Positions 34,384 to 41,969 of a DNA stretch of 64,000 bases are shown here, piece by piece. Position 1 is the stretch's first letter. Every line of letters starts with the position of its first letter. The DNA comes from Lewinellaceae bacterium (GTDB taxonomy: Bacteria > Bacteroidota > Bacteroidia > Chitinophagales > Saprospiraceae). The translations under genes and the position numbers were made by a program. The notes beneath the pieces were generated by a model. The model did not search any database. It had not been told where the DNA came from and was given only the letters and a program-made list of their open reading frames with translations. Location: assembly GCA_020636405.1 (NCBI GenBank), contig JACJXW010000004.1, positions 3,026,001 to 3,090,000 of the forward strand, given 5' to 3'.

Positions 34384-34507
34384 AGGTTATGGTTCCTTTT
34401 TTATACTGTTGCAGGGCTGAATCGTCATCGTGTGCGAGGCCTCTGTGTTTTTTGTCCAGTCATAGCCAAACCTATATCAATAAGCCATTATGCAATAACT
34501 TGACCTC

Positions 34508-35065
34508 ATGCGGATAATCGGAGGAAAATTCAAAGGAAGGCGGTTCAATCCGCCGGCAAAGAACTGGCCAACCCGGCCAACAACCGACTTTGCCAAGGAG
34601 GGCTTGTTCAATATCCTGCAGAATCACTGGGACTTCGAACGCCTGAAAGTGCTCGACCTGTTTGGCGGGACGGGTAGCCACAGCTACGAGTTTATCTCCC
34701 GGGGATGTTGCGATGTGACGTATGTAGACAAATTTCCAGGCTGCGTTGCTTTTGTAAAAAAAACAGCCAAAGAACTGGACATTGAGAAATGCATTCACAT
34801 CATTCGGGGAGATGTATTCAAATTTATCGGCTTCGCGCAGGAAAAATACGATTACATATTTGCCGGCCCTCCTTATGGGCTTCCTACCATCGATACCATT
34901 CCCGGGCTCATTTTTAAACACGAATTGCTCAAACCGGAAGGCTGGCTGGTACTCGAACACAACCCCAACCATTCGTTTCAGGAACATGCACACTTTTTCC
35001 AGGAACGAAATTATGGGAAAACCCTGTTCAGTTTTTTTGAAGAAACAGCGGATGGGGAACAGTAA
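34508..35065 (+). CDS. rsmD: 16S rRNA guanine-966 N2-methyltransferase RsmD
   Basis: A 185-residue class I SAM methyltransferase. The N terminus MRIIGGKFKGRRFNPPAKNW and RPTTDFAKEGLFNIL are diagnostic of RsmD, and the SAM motif is LDLFGGTGSHSYEF near residues 52-65. The catalytic motif, normally DPPY, reads AGPPYGL at about 119-125: the codon is GGC where GAC would give the expected aspartate. The enzyme may therefore be impaired or use another residue. It follows DUF3822, as in many Bacteroidota, and precedes a small secreted protein. Confidence 0.87.
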   Translation: MRIIGGKFKGRRFNPPAKNWPTRPTTDFAKEGLFNILQNHWDFERLKVLDLFGGTGSHSYEFISRGCCDVTYVDKFPGCVAFVKKTAKELDIEKCIHIIRGDVFKFIGFAQEKYDYIFAGPPYGLPTIDTIPGLIFKHELLKPEGWLVLEHNPNHSFQEHAHFFQERNYGKTLFSFFEETADGEQ

Positions 35066-35109
35066 GGCCGTTTTAATGGTTTGTCTTTTATAAACAAAGT
35101 AAGAATGCT

Positions 35110-35541
35110 ATGAAGTTGTGGCTTGCATTTGCGCTGTTTGCGCTACCACTTGGCGCCAGTGCCCAGAAAGATTTTTCCGGCGTTTGGAAGGGAACCCTCA
35201 CCCAGGAATCGGGAGGCTTCGCACCGGTTTACGAATTCGAGCTCTACCTCAAGCAGAAAGGCAATACAGTTACCGGGCGATCTTATGTTGCCATTGGTTC
35301 CATCTACGCAGTGATGGACCTCAAAGGCTTCCTGGATGGTAATACTGTCCACCTTACCGAAACCAACATCGTTCAGAATTGGAAACGGGAGGACATGGAG
35401 TGGTGCTATAAAAAGGCAGACCTTACATTATACACCAGCGGTAAACAATTGAAGCTGGAAGGCCCCTGGACCGGGAATACCGGGGAAAGTGAATGCATTC
35501 CCGGCAAAATTTACCTCAAAAAGGAAGTGCCGCGAGCTTGA
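35110..35541 (+). CDS. small secreted protein of unknown function
   Basis: A 143-residue exported protein. Signal peptide 1-18 ends GASAQ. The mature part is beta-rich and lipocalin-like: DFSGVWKGTL at the start, KGNTVTGRSYV in the middle, and a short GKIYLKKE end, with two cysteines (in EWCYKK and SECIPG) that may pair. Bacteroidota encode many such FSGxWxGxL proteins; no function is assigned. It sits between rsmD and argS. Confidence 0.65.
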   Translation: MKLWLAFALFALPLGASAQKDFSGVWKGTLTQESGGFAPVYEFELYLKQKGNTVTGRSYVAIGSIYAVMDLKGFLDGNTVHLTETNIVQNWKREDMEWCYKKADLTLYTSGKQLKLEGPWTGNTGESECIPGKIYLKKEVPRA

Positions 35542-35543
35542 TC

Positions 35544-35575
35544 TTTCATCTTACAACCAAAAAATAATAAATTTG
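35544..35575 (+). promoter_or_regulatory. Bacteroidota-type promoter for argS
   Basis: A TTTC at 35544-35547 (one mismatch from TTTG) is followed after 20 bases by TAAATTTG at 35568-35575, a perfect -7 match. The implied leader to the argS ATG is about 45 bases. Confidence 0.5.
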
Positions 35576-35625
35576 CCGCCTTATCAGGCAGCAGTAATAA
35601 AAACTGGAAAACAGAACGCCCAGGA

Positions 35626-37470
35626 ATGAGCATCATTGAAATTATACAGAACGGGGTAATCCAAGGTATCAAAAGCCTCTATGGCGCAGATATCACTGCA
35701 GATCAGGTGACGATGAACAGCACCCGGAAGGAATTCGAAGGCGACTATACGGTCGTAGCTTTCTCCTTTGCCCGCATCGCCAGGAAAAAGCCGGACGATA
35801 TTGCCGAAGAGCTGGGAAACTACCTCGTTCGGGAAGTGGAACAGATCGAGCGCTTCAATGTCATCAAGGGCTTTCTCAATCTTTCCCTGAGCAATGCCTT
35901 CTGGCGCAGTTTTCTGATGGACGTTTTCCAGGATGAGGCCTACGGCCGGTTGCCAGCCAACGGAAAAAAGGTAATGGTGGAATTTTCATCCCCCAATACC
36001 AACAAACCCCTGCACCTGGGGCATATTCGTAATATCCTGCTGGGGTGGTCCACTTCCCGGATACTGGAAGCTGCCGGATACAAAGTTGTCCGCGTGCAGA
36101 TCGTCAACGACCGCGGCATCGCTATCTGCAAAAGCATGCTGGCCTGGCAAAAATACGGGCAGGGGGCAAGCCCGGAATCAGCCGGGGAAAAAGGAGACCA
36201 TTTCGTGGGCGACTATTATGTGCTTTTTGAAAAGAAATTCCAGGAGGAATACAAAGAATGGCAACAGCGTGATGAGGCCCGGCAGCTCTTTGCCAGCCAC
36301 TCGGAAAACGGCCAGAACGAGGAGGCCTTCTTCAAAGCCTTCAAAAATAACTACTTCAACAAATACAGCCGCCTCGGCGCAGAGGCCAAAGAGATGCTCC
36401 TGCAATGGGAAGGCGGGGATGAAGCTACCATCAGCCTTTGGAAACAAATGAATAGCTGGGTATACCAGGGATTCGACGAAACCTACCGGCAGTTGGGGGT
36501 CGAGTTCGATAAACTCTACTTCGAATCCGATACTTATCTCCTGGGTAAAGACGCTATACAAAAAGGTTTGGAACAGGGTGTCTTTTACCAAAAGGAGGAC
36601 GGCTCCGTCTGGATCGATCTCACGGATGCCGGCCTCGACCACAAATTGGTCCTGCGCAGCGACGGCACCTCGGTGTATATCACCCAGGATATAGGGACGG
36701 CCCAAAAGCGCTACCAGGACTTCGGGGTGGATAAGATGGTCTACGTCGTTGCCGATGAACAGAACTATCACTTCCAGGTCCTTTTTGAAATTCTCAAGCG
36801 CCTGGGAGAACCTTATGCTAATGGCTTGTACCATCTCTCCTACGGAATGGTCGATCTGCCTACCGGCAAAATGAAATCCCGGGAAGGCACGGTGGTGGAT
36901 GCCGATGACCTCATGGCAGAGGTGGTGGCAGAGGCCCGCGCCAATACGGTAGAACGGGATACCATCAGCGGCTTGTCGGAAGAAGAACAGGAAGCTGTCA
37001 TCCGGCAGATCGCCCTGGCTGCCCTGAAGTTCTTCATCATCAAAGTGCAGCCCCGCAAACGCATGGTCTTTGACCCCAAAGAGTCGGTCGACCTGCAAGG
37101 ACAGACCGGGCCTTATGTGCAGAACGCCTACGTGCGGGTCCAGTCCGTTTTGCGCAAAGGCGGAGAACAGGACCTTAGCCCCGCCGCCGGTTATCAACAG
37201 CTCGAATCTCAGGAAAAGGAAATGCTGAATATGATCTACGGGTTTCCCGGACTGGTACAGCTGGCAGCGGAAGAATACGACCCTTCCAGTATTGCCAACT
37301 TCTGTTACGACCTGGCCAAGGCTTATCACCGGTTCTACCATGACCACTCCATTCTGAATGCCCAATCGGCGGAGGCAAAGGCCTTTCGCCTTCAATTGAG
37401 CCAGGCGGTGGCCAATGTGCTCCGGCATGGAATGAGCCTTCTGGGTATAGAAATGCCGGAAAGAATGTAA
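35626..37470 (+). CDS. argS: arginyl-tRNA synthetase
   Basis: A 614-residue class I synthetase. The N-terminal Add1 domain is followed by the HIGH-type motif NTNKPLHLGHIRNILLG near residue 125, the KMSKS-position motif GKMKSREGTVV near 415, and the C-terminal DALR anticodon-binding domain (GQTGPYVQNAYVRVQSVL onward). It charges tRNA-Arg; one such tRNA, Arg(CCT), lies in this window. It has its own promoter and is followed by glnS, 82 bases away. Confidence 0.97.
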   Translation: MSIIEIIQNGVIQGIKSLYGADITADQVTMNSTRKEFEGDYTVVAFSFARIARKKPDDIAEELGNYLVREVEQIERFNVIKGFLNLSLSNAFWRSFLMDVFQDEAYGRLPANGKKVMVEFSSPNTNKPLHLGHIRNILLGWSTSRILEAAGYKVVRVQIVNDRGIAICKSMLAWQKYGQGASPESAGEKGDHFVGDYYVLFEKKFQEEYKEWQQRDEARQLFASHSENGQNEEAFFKAFKNNYFNKYSRLGAEAKEMLLQWEGGDEATISLWKQMNSWVYQGFDETYRQLGVEFDKLYFESDTYLLGKDAIQKGLEQGVFYQKEDGSVWIDLTDAGLDHKLVLRSDGTSVYITQDIGTAQKRYQDFGVDKMVYVVADEQNYHFQVLFEILKRLGEPYANGLYHLSYGMVDLPTGKMKSREGTVVDADDLMAEVVAEARANTVERDTISGLSEEEQEAVIRQIALAALKFFIIKVQPRKRMVFDPKESVDLQGQTGPYVQNAYVRVQSVLRKGGEQDLSPAAGYQQLESQEKEMLNMIYGFPGLVQLAAEEYDPSSIANFCYDLAKAYHRFYHDHSILNAQSAEAKAFRLQLSQAVANVLRHGMSLLGIEMPERM

Positions 37471-37552
37471 CGGAAAAGGAAAAGGCGCCGTTAGAAAAGG
37501 TTTTCAGGCTTGCAATATTTATTCATTTACTCAATCCATCAATCATTCAATC

Positions 37553-39253
37553 ATGAATGACCTCAGCAAAAAAGAAGAGAACAAAGAGAAAGAATCCCTC
37601 AATTTCATTGAGCAGATCATAGAAGAGGACATCAAAAGCGGCAAACACAGTGGCCGGGTGCTGACGCGCTTCCCCCCGGAACCCAATGGATACCTGCACA
37701 TTGGCCACGCAAAGGCCATCTGCGTCAACTTTGAGACCGCTGCAAAATACGGAGGTAAAACCAACCTGCGTTTCGACGACACCAATCCCTCTACGGAAGA
37801 AACGGAGTATGTAGAAAATATCAAGAATGATATCCGTTGGTTGGGTTTCGATTGGGATGACCGGGAGTATTACGCCTCCGATTATTTCGAACAACTCTAC
37901 GAATTTGCTATTCAACTTATCGAAAAGGGACTCGCCTACGTAGACGATTCCACACCCGAGGAGATCGCCGCTATGAAGGGAACGCCTACCGTTCCCGGTA
38001 AGGAGAGCCCCTACCGTAGCCGCACTATTGAAGAAAACCTCGGCCTTTTCCGGCGTATGCGGGCGGGTGAATTCCCGGACGGGGCAAGAGTGTTGCGGGC
38101 CAGGATCGATATGGCATCCGATAACATGCACATGCGCGACCCCATTATGTATCGTATCAAACGGGATCACCACCACCGCACCGGTGATGACTGGTGTATC
38201 TACCCGATGTACGATTTCGCGCACGGCCAGTCGGACTCTATCGAGACGATCACTCATTCGCTTTGTTCTCTGGAATTCATTCATCACCGGCCCTTATACG
38301 ACTGGTTCATCGAAAAACTGGAGATCTTCCCTTCCCGGCAGATCGAGTTCGCCCGAATGAATGTCTCCTATATGATCACCAGTAAGCGGAGGCTGCTCAA
38401 ATTGGTCAAGGAAAATTATGTCAGCGGATGGGACGATCCTCGCATGCCAACCCTTTCTGGAATGCGCCGCCGTGGTTATCCGCCTGCTGCCATCCGTACT
38501 TTCTGCGATAAAGCAGGAGTAGCCAAAAGGGATAACCTGATTGAGGCCGGCCTGCTGGAATTTTGTGTTCGGGATGAACTCAACCGCACCGACCCCCGTG
38601 TAATGGCGGTGCTCAACCCGCTGAAAGTGGTGGTTACCAACTATCCGGAAGGCCAGGTGGAACACATGGAGGTGGAAAATAACCCGGAGGACGAAAGCAT
38701 GGGCACCCGTACTATGCCCTTCTCCCGCGAATTGTATATAGAGAGGGAAGATTTCATGGAAGACCCGCCCAAGAAGTACTTCCGCATGGGCCCCGGCCTC
38801 GATGTACGCCTCAAGGGGGCTTATATCCTGCGCTGCGAAGGGTTTAAAAAAGACGCTGCAACCGGAGAAATCGCCGAAGTGCATTGCACCTATTATAAGG
38901 ATAGTAAAAGCGGGGAAGATACTTCCGGAATCAAAGCAAAAGGGACGCTGCACTGGGTGTCGGCTGCTCATGCCAAGGAGGCTGAAGTTCGCCTTTATGA
39001 CCGCCTTTTTACCGACCCACAGCCGGACACTCACGAGGGTAAGGACTATCTGGAGTTTTTCAATGAAGAATCTCTGCAGGTGGTAGAGAAAGCCTATATC
39101 GAGCCCAGCCTCGCTGCCGCCCGCCCTGGGGATCGTTTCCAGTTCCTTCGCCTGGGGTATTTCTGTGTAGACCCGGACAGCACCAGCGAAAAGCTCGTTT
39201 TCAACCGAACGGTCACTCTGAAGGATACCTGGGCGAAAATGCAGAGTAAGTAA
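37553..39253 (+). CDS. glnS: glutaminyl-tRNA synthetase
   Basis: A 566-residue class I synthetase of the GlnRS group. The motif RFPPEPNGYLHIGHAKAI near residue 42 is the GlnRS HIGH region, ITSKRRLLKLV near 275 is the KMSKS equivalent, and the two C-terminal beta-barrels end with NRTVTLKDTWAKM. Having GlnRS means glutamine is attached to its tRNA directly. The length matches the family. A hairpin follows between it and the convergent lipoprotein gene. Confidence 0.96.
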   Translation: MNDLSKKEENKEKESLNFIEQIIEEDIKSGKHSGRVLTRFPPEPNGYLHIGHAKAICVNFETAAKYGGKTNLRFDDTNPSTEETEYVENIKNDIRWLGFDWDDREYYASDYFEQLYEFAIQLIEKGLAYVDDSTPEEIAAMKGTPTVPGKESPYRSRTIEENLGLFRRMRAGEFPDGARVLRARIDMASDNMHMRDPIMYRIKRDHHHRTGDDWCIYPMYDFAHGQSDSIETITHSLCSLEFIHHRPLYDWFIEKLEIFPSRQIEFARMNVSYMITSKRRLLKLVKENYVSGWDDPRMPTLSGMRRRGYPPAAIRTFCDKAGVAKRDNLIEAGLLEFCVRDELNRTDPRVMAVLNPLKVVVTNYPEGQVEHMEVENNPEDESMGTRTMPFSRELYIEREDFMEDPPKKYFRMGPGLDVRLKGAYILRCEGFKKDAATGEIAEVHCTYYKDSKSGEDTSGIKAKGTLHWVSAAHAKEAEVRLYDRLFTDPQPDTHEGKDYLEFFNEESLQVVEKAYIEPSLAAARPGDRFQFLRLGYFCVDPDSTSEKLVFNRTVTLKDTWAKMQSK

Positions 39254-39258
39254 GGCAG

Positions 39259-39321
39259 AAGTGGGAAGTCGGAAAGCGAAAGGTTGTCCGGATGAAACTT
39301 CCGCTTTCCCACTTCCCACTT
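39259..39321. terminator. bidirectional hairpin between glnS and the convergent lipoprotein gene
   Basis: A 20-base arm at 39259-39278 pairs with 39302-39321 with one mismatch. The right side is followed by further CCCACTTCC-type repeats. It lies between two convergent stop codons. Confidence 0.6.
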
Positions 39322-39337
39322 CCGATTTCCCACTTCC

Positions 39338-40162
39338 CTACAATCTCCACCAATTCCGGATCAGTACCTCTCTGGTGAAACCATTGGCATAAGTCACGGT
39401 AGCAATGCGGTCGCATTCACCATCACCATAATCAAATGTCCGGGTGCGGCCGTTGATCGTTATGGTTGTGACGCCACTGACGATCCACGGGCAATTTCTG
39501 CGTTTGATCAGAGGTTCGGTGATCTCGACGGTAAATGCCACTCCATTGCGGTTTACACCGGAAGAACCGCCGGTGATTTCAAACACGTCGTCGATCCTTT
39601 CGGGGGTGTCGCCACCGGCAATCTGCGTCAGGGTTTGGGCGGCCTCCCAGGTAGCTGCATTGCCGTTGGGGAAGGTGAGGCTGCCGTCTTCGACCGTCCT
39701 TGTCAGGACGATGTTCCCATCATTACCGGTGCTTTGATTTACCAGCGTTTTTACTCCCTGGACCTGAACGCCATCGACGAAGAAATTGTCGAAGGTAATG
39801 GTGCGGGTGGCGCCCGTTTCGTACATAGGTGCAGTTTGGCTGACCATGATCATGCCTTGTCTCAGGCGCCCGTTCGGGCCTTCGCAGCCATCGGGGCCAT
39901 AATCGATGGTAACGGTGCGGGGGAAGCTGCCGTCATCAGGTGTGACGGTGACCTCCGGGCAGTTTAGCCCGCCGCCGCGGGTTTCGATCTGGGCGTCCAC
40001 CTCATCTTCAGTATCCTGGAAGAGGTCGGTCGCGGTTGCCACATCTTCGTTGGTAATGAGGTCTTCTTCAAAAGCCGGATTTTCAACTTCCTCCTTCTGA
40101 CAGGAAGTGAAAATCAGAGAGAAGGCGGTAAAAGCGGCGAATAATAAGAAATACTTTTTCAT
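39338..40162 (-). CDS. lipoprotein of unknown function
   Basis: A 274-residue lipoprotein with signal peptide and lipobox IFTSC (cysteine near residue 21). The mature part is beta-rich. It contains a CPEVTVTPDDGSFPRTVTID segment, a GATRTITFDNFFVDG strand pair and, near the end, TITINGRTRTFDYGDGECDR. Similar lipoproteins with the PRTVTIDYG motif are frequent in Bacteroidota. Four cysteines in the mature part could form two disulfides. It stands alone, divergent from pyrR. Confidence 0.7.
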   Translation of the reverse strand: MKKYFLLFAAFTAFSLIFTSCQKEEVENPAFEEDLITNEDVATATDLFQDTEDEVDAQIETRGGGLNCPEVTVTPDDGSFPRTVTIDYGPDGCEGPNGRLRQGMIMVSQTAPMYETGATRTITFDNFFVDGVQVQGVKTLVNQSTGNDGNIVLTRTVEDGSLTFPNGNAATWEAAQTLTQIAGGDTPERIDDVFEITGGSSGVNRNGVAFTVEITEPLIKRRNCPWIVSGVTTITINGRTRTFDYGDGECDRIATVTYANGFTREVLIRNWWRL

Positions 40163-40228
40163 GGTTTAAGATAATTTTGTGTGGTTTTGTAGGATAGACT
40201 AAAAGAAGCAGGCAAGGTTTAACAGGGA

Positions 40229-40262
40229 AGGAGAAATTTTTCTCCTGAGAATTTTATCTTTG
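40229..40262 (+). promoter_or_regulatory. pyrRB promoter region with palindromic operator-like site
   Basis: An 18-base palindrome (AGGAGAAA, TT, TTTCTCCT) at 40229-40246 lies just before a perfect -7 element, TATCTTTG, at 40255-40262. No TTTG is found at the -33 position, which the palindrome occupies. The pyrR start is only 11 bases after the -7 box, so the leader would be very short. Confidence 0.45.
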
Positions 40263-40272
40263 TCAGGAGTTT

Positions 40273-40830
40273 ATGAGTAAAGGAAAAATAATTATCGGAC
40301 AAGAGCGCTTTGCGCTGACCATTGATCGGCTTTGCCACCAGTTGATCGAAAGGCATGGCCGTTTCGAGAAGACGTGCCTGGTGGGCATACAGCCGAGGGG
40401 CATTCATCTGTCGAATCGCCTCCATCGCCGCCTGTCCGACATCCTGTCTGTCGACGCTCTGGAATACGGTAAGCTGGACATCACATTCTACCGGGATGAT
40501 TTCCGTACCCGTGCCAAACCCTTGTATGCCAGCAAAACGGAGATGGAATTTCTGGTGGAAAACAAACGGGTGGTGCTGGTCGACGATGTCCTGTACACCG
40601 GGCGCACAGTTCAGGCAGCGCTTACGGCCCTCAACCACTACGGAAGGCCCTTGCAGGTGGAGCTGGTTTCTCTGGTCGACCGGCGGTTCAACCGCCACCT
40701 GCCCATCCATTCTGATTATGTGGGCATCACCATAGATGCCCTGGATGAAGCCTATGTAAGGGTGGAGTGGTCGGAACTAGGGCAGGAGGACCGGGTATTG
40801 TTATTTGCCAATAAGCAAGAAGCAGAATAA
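40273..40830 (+). CDS. pyrR: PyrR-type uracil phosphoribosyltransferase / pyrimidine regulator
   Basis: A 185-residue PyrR-family phosphoribosyltransferase. The PRPP-binding loop VVLVDDVLYTGRTVQAAL is near residues 98-115, and the LVGIQPRGIHLSNRL segment and the C-terminal DEAYVRVEW match PyrR. Members make UMP from uracil, and in Firmicutes they also attenuate pyr mRNA; an RNA-binding role here is unproven, and I see no attenuator in front of pyrB. It ends 27 bases before pyrB and is surely co-transcribed with it. Confidence 0.92.
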   Translation: MSKGKIIIGQERFALTIDRLCHQLIERHGRFEKTCLVGIQPRGIHLSNRLHRRLSDILSVDALEYGKLDITFYRDDFRTRAKPLYASKTEMEFLVENKRVVLVDDVLYTGRTVQAALTALNHYGRPLQVELVSLVDRRFNRHLPIHSDYVGITIDALDEAYVRVEWSELGQEDRVLLFANKQEAE

Positions 40831-40857
40831 ATTCAATCAATCATTTTAGTCCCCTGA

Positions 40858-41790
40858 ATGGCTACTGAACAACAACTGAGCACAAAACACATACTAGGGA
40901 TCAAGTATCTCACCGAGGCCGATATCCGCCTGATCTTCGAAACAGCCCGAAGCTTTAAGGAAGTGCTCAACCGCCCGATCAAGAAAGTGCCTTCTCTGCG
41001 GGACGTTACGGTTGCCAACCTCTTTTTCGAAGACTCTACCCGGACCCGCATTTCTTTTGAGCTGGCGGAAAAGCGCCTTTCGGCCGATGTGGTCAATTTC
41101 AGCGCTTCTTCCTCTTCTGTGAAAAAAGGAGAGACGCTCCTGGATACGGTCAACAACATCCTGTCGATGAAGGTGGATATGATCGTTATGCGGCATCCTG
41201 CTCCCGGCGCTCACCACTTTCTTGCCCAGCACATCGACGCTCACATTATCAATGCCGGCGACGGCACTCACGAACACCCCACCCAGGCTCTGCTCGATGC
41301 CTTTTCCATGGAGGAAAAAGTCGGGAGCCTGGCAGGAAAGAAAGTAGCCATTTTCGGTGACATCCTCCACTCGCGTGTAGCCCTGAGCAACATCTTTTGC
41401 CTTAAAAAGCTGGGGGCTCATGTCCGGGTATGCGGCCCGCCCACCCTCATTCCCAAATACATCGATAAGCTGGGCGTCGAGGTGTCTCACAACCTTCGGG
41501 AAAGCCTGCATTGGTGCGATATAGCCAACGTCCTGCGCATTCAACTCGAACGCCAGGATATTAAATACTTCCCTTCCTTGCGGGAATATTCGCAGTATTA
41601 CGGAATCAATAAAAGCCTGCTGGACGAATTGGAGCGGCCGATCGTGATCATGCACCCCGGGCCGATCAACCGGGGCGTAGAAATTACAAGTGATGTGGCC
41701 GACTCGGAACATTCCATTATCCTGCAGCAGGTAGAGAACGGTGTAGCCGTGCGTATGGCAGCCCTATATTTGCTGGCGGCAAAACGATGA
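40858..41790 (+). CDS. pyrB: aspartate carbamoyltransferase catalytic subunit
   Basis: A 310-residue ATCase catalytic chain, the committed step of pyrimidine synthesis. The carbamoyl-phosphate motif FFEDSTRTRISFE, the HPAPGAHHF segment, HEHPTQALLDAF and MHPGPINRGVE are all complete. The length is standard. No regulatory pyrI follows, so the enzyme is probably unregulated by a PyrI chain, at least from this locus. It forms an operon with pyrR. Confidence 0.96.
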   Translation: MATEQQLSTKHILGIKYLTEADIRLIFETARSFKEVLNRPIKKVPSLRDVTVANLFFEDSTRTRISFELAEKRLSADVVNFSASSSSVKKGETLLDTVNNILSMKVDMIVMRHPAPGAHHFLAQHIDAHIINAGDGTHEHPTQALLDAFSMEEKVGSLAGKKVAIFGDILHSRVALSNIFCLKKLGAHVRVCGPPTLIPKYIDKLGVEVSHNLRESLHWCDIANVLRIQLERQDIKYFPSLREYSQYYGINKSLLDELERPIVIMHPGPINRGVEITSDVADSEHSIILQQVENGVAVRMAALYLLAAKR

Positions 41791-41969
41791 AGCCGCACAA
41801 TGCCCGGGCCGCAGTGCTCGTTTATCCTTCTAATTGTCTTTTTCTTGCTCTATCACCACTCCCCAGTTTTGTACCACATGGCAATTATTTCGCACACGCA
41901 GCCAATCCCGGGTTATAGTTTTAAATGAATCCTAAAAACATTATCTTACAAATTAAAATCCGAGCTGAT

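Noticed and set aside
36178..37428. A 416-codon minus-strand frame inside argS
   Set aside because: Shadow of argS, which has all synthetase motifs.
38294..39319. A 341-codon minus-strand frame inside glnS
   Set aside because: Shadow of glnS.
40831..40857. PyrR-dependent attenuator before pyrB
   Set aside because: The gap is only 27 bases and contains no anti-terminator or terminator stem.
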